11,738 bases of DNA from Desulfobacteraceae bacterium (lineage in GTDB: Bacteria > Desulfobacterota > Desulfobacteria > Desulfobacterales > Desulfobacteraceae): contig PIVQ01000162.1 in NCBI GenBank assembly GCA_003354055.1, positions 1-11,738 of the forward strand, given 5' to 3'. Positions 1-6,094 of this stretch are shown here, piece after piece. The notes beneath the pieces are model-generated. The model was not told the DNA's origin. It was given only the letters and a program-made list of their open reading frames with translations, and searched no databases. The position numbers and the translations under genes are program-made. Positions within the stretch are counted from its first letter, which is position 1. The number at the start of each line of letters is the position of its first letter.

Positions 1-576
1 GGTGGCTGCCTGTGCAATGGCATCTTCTCCACCGCTGGGACGTTCGAACTCTACAATCGCGGGCAGTTCAATATCAATTACCTGGGTCCAGAAGTCACGG
101 GGAACGTTGATCTGGGCAGGGGCGGATGCGCGTTTGGCCTGGAGGATAACCCGGTTTAAAACTTCAGCGATGCGGGAGGGATGAAGTACTTCTTCCTGAT
201 ATGCTACCATGTCTTCAAACAATGCCATCTGGGGCACTTCCTGGAAACCGCCCTGACCCATGGACATGTTGGCTGCCTGGGGAGTAACCAGAAGTAAAGG
301 CGTATGGTTCCAATAGGCTGTCTTTACAGGGGTCACAAAGTTGGTGATCCCTGGGCCGTTCTGGGCAACCATCATGGACATCTTACCGGATGCCCGGGTA
401 AAGCCGTCTGCCATCATACCTGCATTGCATTCATGGCCGCAGTCCCAGAAGGTGATCCCGGCTTTTGGGAAAAGGTCGGAAACCGGCATCATGGCTGATC
501 CGATAATACCGAATGAATGCTCGATGCCATGCATCTGGAGTACTTTTACAAAGGCCTCTTCTGTGGTCATTTTCAT
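1..576 (-). CDS. xsc: Sulfoacetaldehyde acetyltransferase, N-terminal part (truncated by window edge)
   Basis: Xsc is a thiamine-diphosphate enzyme that converts sulfoacetaldehyde plus phosphate into sulfite and acetyl phosphate. It is the sulfur-releasing step of taurine, isethionate and sulfoacetate catabolism in the cytoplasm. The reverse strand reads 192 uninterrupted codons to the window edge, about one third of the family's usual length of roughly 590. It begins MKMTTEEAFVKVLQMHGIEH and carries the ThDP-activating glutamate in CGHECNAGMMADGF (Glu49), then NGPGIT (73-78), LLLVTPQAAN (94-103) and GQGGFQEV (107-114). These match the PYR domain of Xsc more closely than acetolactate synthase. 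A GGAGGAA ribosome site at 586-592 lies 9 nt before the ATG at 576, which fixes the start; a second ATG two codons in is less well spaced. The gene is divergent from the TRAP operon. Identification is from memory of the family but the match is extensive. Confidence 0.93.
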   Translation of the reverse strand, partial: MKMTTEEAFVKVLQMHGIEHSFGIIGSAMMPVSDLFPKAGITFWDCGHECNAGMMADGFTRASGKMSMMVAQNGPGITNFVTPVKTAYWNHTPLLLVTPQAANMSMGQGGFQEVPQMALFEDMVAYQEEVLHPSRIAEVLNRVILQAKRASAPAQINVPRDFWTQVIDIELPAIVEFERPSGGEDAIAQAAT

Positions 577-660
577 GGATGGTTGTTCCTCCGTTGTATC
601 GTTTTTCTTGCCCCGGCCTGTATATGGTTTAGCAGTCGGGAAGTTGGTTGCTTAATCGCT

Positions 661-691
661 TGATATCTGATGTGTGATATATCAGATATCA
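661..691. promoter_or_regulatory. Palindromic operator candidate just downstream of the xsc promoter
   Basis: TGATATCTGAT (661-671) is followed after 9 nt by its exact reverse complement ATCAGATATCA (681-691). A nested palindrome TGATATATCA occupies 675-684. The element would cover about +3 to +33 of the predicted xsc transcript, a typical place for repressor binding. The cognate regulator is not in the window. Confidence 0.6.
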
Positions 692-700
692 GGTCGCTGT

Positions 701-729
701 TTTATACGTCAAATCATAAATGAAGTAAA
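701..729 (-). promoter_or_regulatory. Sigma-70-like promoter for xsc
   Basis: On the reverse strand a -35 element TTTACT (724-729) is separated by 17 nt from a -10 element TATAAA (701-706). Transcription would start near 694, leaving a leader of about 118 nt before xsc. A TTGACG lies inside the spacer but has no convincing -10 at 16-18 nt. Predicted from sequence only. Confidence 0.5.
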
Positions 730-886
730 CAATAATCATGCCGTTTGGAAAAATTTTATGAATGAAGCCTGAATGAAGAAGGATTCATAATATGTATCTC
801 CTTTATTTACAGCCTTTTTTGATATTCCTTTTTTTAAAATGAAAAATAGGGCATGCCAAAGGTACCGCAAATGGAATAGGTAAAAA

Positions 887-902
887 GGGGCAATGTTGCC
901 CC
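887..902. promoter_or_regulatory. Upstream activator site candidate 1 (distal)
   Basis: GGGGCAATGTTGCCCC is a perfect inverted repeat with 7-bp arms and a 2-nt centre. It is the best copy of a motif seen three times upstream of the sigma-54 promoter, centred about 330 bp before the expected start. A sigma-54 activator (bacterial enhancer-binding protein) is the likely ligand, by inference. Confidence 0.6.
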
Positions 903-992
903 GTGATTTTTCGTCTGGGTTTTGTGATCGTTGAAAAAAAGTGGGCCTAATGGTCTGAAATTAAAGAGTATATTGTGGGTGCTGGGGGTATT

Positions 993-1008
993 GGGGTGAA
1001 AGTGCCCC
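993..1008. promoter_or_regulatory. Upstream activator site candidate 2
   Basis: GGGGTGAAAGTGCCCC keeps the outer GGGG and CCCC arms of the distal site at identical spacing and is also followed by GT. The centre lies about 226 bp before the expected sigma-54 start. Confidence 0.55.
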
Positions 1009-1083
1009 GTCGTGTTTTCAGGAATGAAATTCACTGCAATCCCTGCGGACAGCAAGGTTCAGTAGATACTAGGAAAAGGGTTT

Positions 1084-1099
1084 GAGGCAAAAGTGCCCC
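1084..1099. promoter_or_regulatory. Upstream activator site candidate 3 (proximal)
   Basis: GAGGCAAAAGTGCCCC shares 12 consecutive bases, AAAGTGCCCCGT when the next two bases are included, with site 2. The centre is about 135 bp before the expected start, a normal distance for an enhancer acting on sigma-54 holoenzyme. Confidence 0.55.
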
Positions 1100-1199
1100 G
1101 TTTCAAAATTGGGTATCAGACCATAATATTTGTTCAATAATTCCCCTATCCTCCAAACCAGGGGGCATGCAGCGTTTCCCGCGATCTTAGTCTCTACAG

Positions 1200-1216
1200 T
1201 TGGCACAGCCATTGCA
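1200..1216 (+). promoter_or_regulatory. Sigma-54 (RpoN) promoter for the TRAP operon
   Basis: TTGGCAC (1200-1206), five bases, then TTGCA (1212-1216) matches the -24/-12 consensus TTGGCAC-N5-TTGCW with no mismatch. The start would be near 1227, giving a leader of about 60 nt before dctP. It is the only such match I noticed in the intergenic regions. Together with the three upstream sites it implies activator-dependent, inducible expression. Confidence 0.85.
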
Positions 1217-1286
1217 AAATTGGGATCCTGATTGGCGTAAAACACCCCTCAGGGGAATTAATCAACATTTATATGGAGAAAATTAG

Positions 1287-2297
1287 ATGAAGAAACGTTT
1301 TGGGTCCAAAATTTTAGCAGGCTTTGCCGCAATTGCCCTTATTTTTACCTTTACCTCCCAGGTTCATGCCAGAACCTGGAAAATGTCCTTTGGTGATGCT
1401 GCCGGCGGAACCCAGTGGGAAACCGGTAAAAAGTTTGCAGAGATTCTGGAAAAAAAAGCCAATGGTAAAGTGAAATTCGGCTATTTTCCCAATGGTCAAC
1501 TGGGCAGCGAGCAGGATACTGTAAATGACTGTTCAATGGGTACCCTGGATTTTAGCGTCCTTGCCGTTAACAATTTAACTCCCTTTTCCCCCACAGTCGG
1601 CGTATTGACCCTTCCCTATGTTATCCAGGGTCTTGATGATGCCGTTAAACTGACTCAGGGTGACTTAGGTAAAGAACTTGCTGAAAATACTCTCAGAGAT
1701 GCCGGTGTCAGAATCGTTGCCTGGACCTATTCCGGTTTCCGCGTACTTACCAACTCCAAACGTCCCGTTAAAACCGTTGAAGACCTCAAAGGCCTGGTTG
1801 TCCGGGTTCCCAAAAACGCTATCATGATTGATTCCTATAAAGCCTGGGGCATCAACCCCACTCCCATGGCATGGTCTGAAACCTTTACCGCTCTCCAGCA
1901 GAAGGTTGTTGACGGACAGGACAACCCCTTTATCACAGTCAATGCCATGAAATTCTATGAAATCCAGAAATATGTCACCACCCTCCGTTACCTGTTCTCC
2001 CTTGAGCCCATCATCATGTCTGAAGAGTTATTCCAGAAACAGAGCCCTGAGATGCAGAAGATGATCCTGGACGCCGGTAACGAAGCCACTGCCTACTCCA
2101 AACAATGGCTGATCGATACCGAAGACTCCATCAAAAAATCCCTGGTTGAAAAAGGGATGATCATTAATGAAGCTGCTGACGGTGAAAAAGTATGGATCGA
2201 AAAAGCCACAAAAGCCGTATGGCCTAAATACTATGACAGCATCGGCGGAAAAGACAAACTTGAAAACGCCTTGAAAATCCTGGGCAGAAGCCTCTAA
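1287..2297 (+). CDS. dctP: TRAP transporter periplasmic solute-binding protein, DctP family
   Basis: This is the extracytoplasmic receptor of a tripartite ATP-independent periplasmic transporter; it delivers an acidic solute to DctQM. It has 336 residues, the usual family length. Residues 1-28 form a signal peptide (MKKR, a hydrophobic core, cleavage after VHA). The mature domain has PNGQLGSEQDTVNDCSMGTLD (68-88), LPYV (109-112) and SGFRVLTN (149-156). VVRVPKN (171-177) holds Arg173, the family's conserved ligand-anion-binding arginine, and DGQDNPF (209-215) is the typical helix cap. GGAG at 1275-1278 lies 8 nt before the ATG. It is first in dctP-dctQ-dctM behind a sigma-54 promoter and divergent from xsc, so a sulfonate such as taurine, isethionate or sulfoacetate is the likely ligand. 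That is inferred from context only; a carboxylate is not excluded by sequence. Confidence 0.93.
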   Translation: MKKRFGSKILAGFAAIALIFTFTSQVHARTWKMSFGDAAGGTQWETGKKFAEILEKKANGKVKFGYFPNGQLGSEQDTVNDCSMGTLDFSVLAVNNLTPFSPTVGVLTLPYVIQGLDDAVKLTQGDLGKELAENTLRDAGVRIVAWTYSGFRVLTNSKRPVKTVEDLKGLVVRVPKNAIMIDSYKAWGINPTPMAWSETFTALQQKVVDGQDNPFITVNAMKFYEIQKYVTTLRYLFSLEPIIMSEELFQKQSPEMQKMILDAGNEATAYSKQWLIDTEDSIKKSLVEKGMIINEAADGEKVWIEKATKAVWPKYYDSIGGKDKLENALKILGRSL

Positions 2298-2326
2298 GCA
2301 CCAGCTGTTTATAAGAAGAATCCATT

Positions 2327-2358
2327 ATACCTGCAGGGGAGAAATCCCCTGCAGGTAT
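2327..2358 (+). other. Intercistronic hairpin between dctP and dctQ
   Basis: ATACCTGCAGGGGA (2327-2340) pairs perfectly over 14 bp with 2345-2358 around a GAAA tetraloop (GNRA type). No T-run follows, so it is not a simple terminator. It more likely protects the 3' end of dctP mRNA or partly attenuates, so that the binding protein is made in excess over the membrane subunits. Confidence 0.75.
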
Positions 2359-2392
2359 CTGGTCATCAGCACCATATTTAATAGGGAAGCAC

Positions 2393-2986
2393 ATGAATAT
2401 TAAACAGATCCTTTTCAAAGTGGTGGATAATTTTGAAAGTTATGCCTGTCAGTTTCTACTGGCATTCTTTGTTGTCCTGCTATTTTTACAGATTCTTTTG
2501 CGTGAGTTTTTTCAGTATTCCCTTTCCTGGGGAGAGGAACTGGCCACCTACCTTTTTGTCTGGTTTGTTTTTTTAGGGGCCAGTTATGCCTGCCGCCTGG
2601 GCGCACATAATAGGGTGACCTTCCAGTTTAAGATGCTGCCCAAAAAGGTCAGTATGGCCATTGAGGCATTTTCAGACCTGATCTGGGTAGGATTCAATAT
2701 CTACTTTATTTATCTGAGTTATCAATTTGTATTTGTAAAGATGAATCTGTTCTGGAAATCCCAGACCATGGGAATTCCGATGAAATATTTTTATATGATC
2801 CTTCCCTTTTCCTTTGCTCTGATGGCTGCCCGTGTGATCCAGATCAACTATATGCGGTTTATCAGAGGTGAAGAGATAAAAGATCCCGATGCCATTGATA
2901 TGGATGAGATCGAAGCGAGTATGAAAACAGAGAATGCCCTAGTGGAGAATGATAATGGGACGATGAAAAAGCAGGAGAAAAAGTAA
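2393..2986 (+). CDS. dctQ: TRAP transporter small membrane subunit, DctQ family
   Basis: This is the small integral-membrane subunit that partners DctM in a TRAP transporter and scaffolds docking of the binding protein. It has 197 residues with about four membrane segments near 19-36, 50-66, 90-112 and 132-150. The family signature SWGEELATYLFVWFVFLGA (45-63) and the following ACRLGAHNRV (66-75) are present. After the last helix comes a strongly charged tail (159-197) rich in Asp, Glu and Lys, longer than in many DctQ proteins. The ribosome site before the ATG is weak (AGGGAAG at 2383-2389). The stop codon directly abuts the dctM start, which indicates translational coupling. Confidence 0.9.
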   Translation: MNIKQILFKVVDNFESYACQFLLAFFVVLLFLQILLREFFQYSLSWGEELATYLFVWFVFLGASYACRLGAHNRVTFQFKMLPKKVSMAIEAFSDLIWVGFNIYFIYLSYQFVFVKMNLFWKSQTMGIPMKYFYMILPFSFALMAARVIQINYMRFIRGEEIKDPDAIDMDEIEASMKTENALVENDNGTMKKQEKK

Positions 2987-4327
2987 ATGGAAACATCCAT
3001 TGTTTTTGTTTTATTTGGTACGTTTATCGGTCTGCTGCTCATCGGTGCTCCCATATCGATTTCCCTGGGTGTTTCCGCTGTTGTGGCTTTCTTAACCCTT
3101 GGCGACAATCCCATTAAACTGGTTCAAATTGCCTTCACCTCTGTGGGGTCTTTTCCGCTTATGGCACTACCGGCTTTCATACTGGCAGGCTCTCTTATGG
3201 AGGCGGCTGGTGTTTCCAAGCGATTGGTAAACCTGGCAGAATCCTTTGCCGGCCCCATGACCGGCGGAATTTCCTGTGCAACAGTCATTGCCTGTATGTT
3301 TTTTGGCGCCATTTCAGGCTCGGGTCCTGCCACCACGGCTGCCGTGGGTATGCTTATGATCCCGGCCATGATGAACCGCGGGTACGATAAAGGTTACGCA
3401 TCGGCGATTACCGCCTCATCAGGCGGATTGGGCGTGGTGATTCCGCCTTCCATTCCCATGGTGATCTTTGGCATTTCCGGTATGAGTATTATGCCGCCGC
3501 CTGAAGCCGTAGCCAAATTCGGTAGCTTTCAGACTGTTTCCATTCCCAAGTTGTTTGTGGCAGGTTTTTTACCCGGACTGGTGATTTCCATCAGCCTGAT
3601 GATCATGAACTATTTTCTGTGTAAAAAACACGGATATAAAGGCCTCACAGACCGCTGGTCCGGTTCAAAAATTCTCCACGCATTTACCAGCGGATTCTGG
3701 GCCATTCTGGCACCCATCGTTATTCTGGGTGGTATTTATACCGGATTGTTTACTCCGACCGAATCGGCCATTGTGGCCATTTTCTATACCCTGTTTGTGG
3801 GATTTTTCATTCACAGAGAACTCAAATTCAAAGCCATAATGAAAGCCCTGGAAACCACTACCTGGCTGACCGGTCGTGTTTTATTGATCCTGTTTACGGC
3901 CACTGTGTTCGGCCGTCTGCTTGTGGAAAACCAGATTCCGGCCATCGTTGCCAAGGCCATGCTGGAAATCACCACCAATCCTTATCTGATCTGGGCCATG
4001 ATCATCTTCTTTCTGCTCTTTGTAGGCATGTTCATGGAGACATTGGCCACCATCATGATATTGACTCCGGTACTGCTGCCGGTAATGTACAATTTAGGTA
4101 TTGATCCCATTCATTTTGGTATTGTCCTAGTTTGCTGCTGTGAGATCGGATTCCAGACGCCGCCATTGGGTGAGAATCTTTTTATTGCCTCGGGCATCGC
4201 CAATGTGAGTATTGAAGAAATTTCGATCAAGGCCATTCCCTTTTCAATTGTGGCCATGATTGCGGTATTTATTATTGCCTATATTCCGCAGATATCTCTC
4301 TGGTTGCCACGCGTACTTGGGTATTAA
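2987..4327 (+). CDS. dctM: TRAP transporter large membrane subunit, DctM family
   Basis: This is the large, multi-spanning transport subunit, which uses the sodium gradient to import the solute handed over by DctP. It has 446 residues, with family motifs LPAFILAGSLMEAAGVSKRL (61-80), FGAISGSGPATTAAVG (106-121), MNRGYDKGYASAITASSGGL (129-148), IPPSIPM (152-158) and FTPTESA in the second half. Between GISGMSI (162-168) and SIPKLFVAGFLPG (185-197) there is an extra stretch containing MPPPEAVAKFGSFQTV. Most DctM proteins I recall have a much shorter link there, which also explains the slightly long total. The ATG follows the dctQ stop immediately, with AGGAG at 2973-2977 as its ribosome site. A 29-nt segment of its 3' end recurs exactly at 5953-5981. 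Confidence 0.93.
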   Translation: METSIVFVLFGTFIGLLLIGAPISISLGVSAVVAFLTLGDNPIKLVQIAFTSVGSFPLMALPAFILAGSLMEAAGVSKRLVNLAESFAGPMTGGISCATVIACMFFGAISGSGPATTAAVGMLMIPAMMNRGYDKGYASAITASSGGLGVVIPPSIPMVIFGISGMSIMPPPEAVAKFGSFQTVSIPKLFVAGFLPGLVISISLMIMNYFLCKKHGYKGLTDRWSGSKILHAFTSGFWAILAPIVILGGIYTGLFTPTESAIVAIFYTLFVGFFIHRELKFKAIMKALETTTWLTGRVLLILFTATVFGRLLVENQIPAIVAKAMLEITTNPYLIWAMIIFFLLFVGMFMETLATIMILTPVLLPVMYNLGIDPIHFGIVLVCCCEIGFQTPPLGENLFIASGIANVSIEEISIKAIPFSIVAMIAVFIIAYIPQISLWLPRVLGY

Positions 4328-4350
4328 AGCGATATAACCCTTTAACGTTT

Positions 4351-4385
4351 AACAGCCCCCGGCGGAGTTTCCGCCGGGGGCTGTT
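4351..4385. terminator. Hairpin terminator shared by dctM and the convergent TAXI gene
   Basis: AACAGCCCCCGGCGG (4351-4365) pairs over 15 bp with 4371-4385 around an AGTTT loop. It lies 24 nt after the dctM stop and 34 nt after the end of the leftward TAXI gene. Neither side has a long T-run, so it is probably a bidirectional terminator or transcript end protector. Confidence 0.8.
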
Positions 4386-4418
4386 GTATTTCAGCCTGTC
4401 CTCTTTACCCCGAAAATA

Positions 4419-5390
4419 TTAAGGTGCGGAAAAATACTTTAATGCACCGTTATGCAATTTTGAACCGGCAAGGTCCATTTCCCTGATAATCGGTTTTTTC
4501 AGGGTCAATGCGGGATGAGCATTGGAAAATCTTTTACGGTTTTTGTAGATGGTGTCAAGAATCTTATATGCTGTTTCTTCATCAAGGTCTTGTGAGGTGA
4601 CAAGAAGGGTCTGAGTTGCAAATGTTACAATGTCAAGTGTCTGGGATGGATAGGTGTTGGCCGGAATGACGGATTTTTTAAATGCGGGATGGTGGGTAAC
4701 CAGGTTTTCAATATCCTTATCATCCATGTGAGCTGTTTTGGCCTTACAGAGGCTGAACAACTGCTGTAATGAGGGATCCGGATGCACCCCGATATGTATC
4801 ATCGCATCTATAGTGCCGTGGCAAAAGGCCATGGCGTCCTGTGCCTGGGAATCTGAAATTTCCGCCACCATGCTAAAATGATTTTTTGACCAGCGTTTGG
4901 CCGTCAATAGGGTTTCAAATACGAGGCGCTGGGCAGATAACGGGGCCCCGAAATTTACCCGTTTGCCTTTGAGGTTGTCGAGTTGTGTGATACCTTGGTT
5001 CCCCCCCACAACAAGGGTGAATGGCAGGTCATATAAAGGGGTAAGAATGCTCAGGTTTTGATAGTTGATATCCAGAAATTCGAAATTTCCGGTTTTGTTG
5101 ACTGCATCAAACAGCATTCTTGAGTCGATCAATGCGATGTCCAGGGATCCCTGCAGCAGATTGGTCAGATTATGAATATCCCCGGATGCTGCTATTGCCT
5201 TACCGTTCATACCCGGGATCTGTTTATTGATAACCCTTTCAATCAAACGGCCTGTAAAATGGGAAAATGTGTCAGGCGCTGATGTCCCGATTAAAATATC
5301 ATAGGCATGAACCGGCAGGGAACAAAACCCCACATAGATGATCATAAAAAATGCTGACCCAACCCATTTTTTCATTTTATAATAGATCAT
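4419..5390 (-). CDS. TAXI-family TRAP-type periplasmic solute-binding protein (orphan)
   Basis: This is a secreted receptor of the TAXI branch of TRAP transporters, which normally works with a fused DctQM protein. It has 323 residues. Residues 1-29 form a signal peptide with cleavage after VHA, then DILIGTSAPDTF (31-42), the counterpart of the IGTG strand that opens TAXI domains. Family-like blocks follow: AASGDIHNLTNLLQGSLDIALIDS, GITQLDNLKGKRVNFGAPLS, a CHGTIDAMIHIG segment, and a C-terminal LAGSKLHNGALKYF resembling the usual HPGA.KYY ending. The first ATG has GGGGA about 8 nt upstream; an internal Met6 has no ribosome site. No membrane subunit of the TAXI type is in the window. It might use a partner elsewhere, act in sensing, or be a leftover of a larger operon. 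The ligand is unknown. Confidence 0.82.
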   Translation of the reverse strand: MIYYKMKKWVGSAFFMIIYVGFCSLPVHAYDILIGTSAPDTFSHFTGRLIERVINKQIPGMNGKAIAASGDIHNLTNLLQGSLDIALIDSRMLFDAVNKTGNFEFLDINYQNLSILTPLYDLPFTLVVGGNQGITQLDNLKGKRVNFGAPLSAQRLVFETLLTAKRWSKNHFSMVAEISDSQAQDAMAFCHGTIDAMIHIGVHPDPSLQQLFSLCKAKTAHMDDKDIENLVTHHPAFKKSVIPANTYPSQTLDIVTFATQTLLVTSQDLDEETAYKILDTIYKNRKRFSNAHPALTLKKPIIREMDLAGSKLHNGALKYFSAP

Positions 5391-5480
5391 GACATATCCC
5401 CATTTGTTTTAGGACCGCAACTTATTTCATCTGCTGTCCATTGTTTGGTAATGCCTGTCCCTGTATTGATAGTTGGTATT

Positions 5481-5681
5481 TCATTCCTCCATGGGTGGCC
5501 TGGGCTCGACTCTTCGCTCCTCTACTGAGCTGATAGGTCGTTTGCTTTCATTTTCAAGATACTCGATTGTCTGCTGGACCATCTGAGGGGTTATATAATG
5601 ATTTGCAGCATAGGTAAATGCTGTCCCTCTTGTTCCGGGGCTATAAAAGATCATGTCTCTTTCAAGCATTCTTCCTTCCAT
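5481..5681 (-). CDS. Small hypothetical protein, 66 residues
   Basis: I do not recognise this protein. It is a 66-residue soluble polypeptide without signal peptide or membrane segment. The N-terminal half is mixed and aromatic (MIFYSPGTRGTAFTYAANHY), the middle is helical (MVQQTIEYLENES), and the tail is charged and proline-containing (VEERRVEPRPPMEE). An exact AGGAGGT ribosome site (5687-5693) sits 5 nt before the ATG, among the strongest in the window, which argues that it is translated. It lies 90 nt upstream of the TAXI gene on the same strand and behind the promoter at 5889-5916, so both may be co-transcribed. The C-terminal half could be a small helical interaction module; function unknown. 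Confidence 0.6.
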   Translation of the reverse strand: MEGRMLERDMIFYSPGTRGTAFTYAANHYITPQMVQQTIEYLENESKRPISSVEERRVEPRPPMEE

Positions 5682-5740
5682 ATTCCACCTCCTAAAAATA
5701 AAAAGGAACAGGCAAGATAATTGCCTATAGGTTTCTCCAA

Positions 5741-5863
5741 TTAATCATTCGGAAAGAGCGGGACTGTGAAAGTATCATTCAAAACAGGTTCTATGAACAT
5801 CTTGAAAGCGGGGCTGGCGGATCCGGTCGTTTCCGGAGCAACACCCAATGGAGCAATATCCAA
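5741..5863 (-). pseudogene. Possible 40-codon coding remnant in the leader of the 66-residue gene
   Basis: The reverse strand stays open from an in-frame TAA near 5878 to a TAA at 5741-5743. From a TTG at 5861-5863 it reads LDIAPLGVAPETTGSASPAF and continues for 20 more residues to LFPND. The composition looks protein-like, but there is no ATG and no ribosome site before the TTG. It may be the end of a decayed gene or chance. I cannot assign it to a family. Confidence 0.2.
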
Positions 5864-5888
5864 TATTAGTGAGAGTTAACCTATTTTC

Positions 5889-5916
5889 ATCATACAATTA
5901 TATACATAATTGTCAA
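5889..5916 (-). promoter_or_regulatory. Sigma-70 promoter with embedded palindrome for the 66-residue/TAXI unit
   Basis: On the reverse strand TTGACA (5911-5916) and TATGAT (5889-5894) are separated by 16 nt. The region from the end of the -35 through the spacer is a palindrome, ACAATTAT-N4-ATAATTGT (5894-5913), so a regulator bound there would block polymerase. The start would be near 5882, giving a leader of about 200 nt. Confidence 0.6.
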
Positions 5917-5946
5917 GAAGCCTTAAAAATTCAAACTCAAATATGG

Positions 5947-6090
5947 GTGGGCATGATTGCGGTATTTATTATTGCCTATATCCTCCGGGTGTTTTTCTGA
6001 ACTCCAGGGGGGACTCCTTAACGTTTCATGCGACAGCCCCCCGGCCGTGTTTAGGCCGTGGGCTGTCGCATTTCAGACTATCTTTTTTTT
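5947..6090 (+). pseudogene. Decayed duplicate of the dctM 3' end and its terminator
   Basis: Bases 5947-5981 match 4250-4284 inside dctM at 34 of 35 positions, and in frame give VGMIAVFIIAYI, as in the DctM C-terminus (VAMIAVFIIAYI). The reading then diverges and stops (LRVFF, stop at 5998-6000). Shared blocks continue beyond the stop: CTTAACGTTT, a hairpin starting with ACAGCCCC, and ATTTCAG after it, in the same order as 4340-4395. No ribosome site or long frame precedes it (in-frame stop at 5923-5925). It is therefore a broken fragment and not a gene. Confidence 0.85.
6028..6090 (+). terminator. Hairpin terminator, duplicate of the dctM terminator
   Basis: ATGCGACAGCCC (6028-6039) pairs over 12 bp with GGGCTGTCGCAT (6060-6071). 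An inner GGCC/GGCC pairing (6043-6046 with 6054-6057) surrounds a 7-nt loop. Eight T residues follow at 6083-6090 on the forward strand, 11 nt past the stem. The stem can also act on leftward transcripts from the NSS genes ending at 6095. Confidence 0.7.
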
Positions 6091-6094
6091 AAAG

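Larger units (their letters stand above)
577..1286. other. Divergent regulatory region between xsc and dctP
   Basis: This 710-base gap holds no credible gene; short open frames here lack ribosome sites and family resemblance. It contains the xsc promoter and palindrome (661-729), three related 16-bp sites (887-902, 993-1008, 1084-1099), a sigma-54 promoter (1200-1216) and a short palindrome CCCCTCAGGGG (1245-1255) in the presumed dctP leader. A 10-mer CAAAATTGGG occurs at 1104-1113 and again at 1215-1224 overlapping the -12 element; its meaning is unclear. The stretch 730-880 is AT-rich and I see nothing definite in it. Confidence 0.8.

Noticed and set aside
304..655. Forward open frames antisense to xsc
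   Set aside because: They lie opposite the clearly coding xsc N-terminus, have no ribosome sites and show no family motifs.
5766..5876. Forward GTG-initiated frame of about 37 codons
   Set aside because: No ribosome site and no resemblance to known proteins, and it overlaps the leader of the leftward unit.
5910..6092. 60-codon forward frame over the repeat remnant
   Set aside because: The dctM-derived frame is a different one, and this frame reads through the terminator hairpin, so it is not credible.
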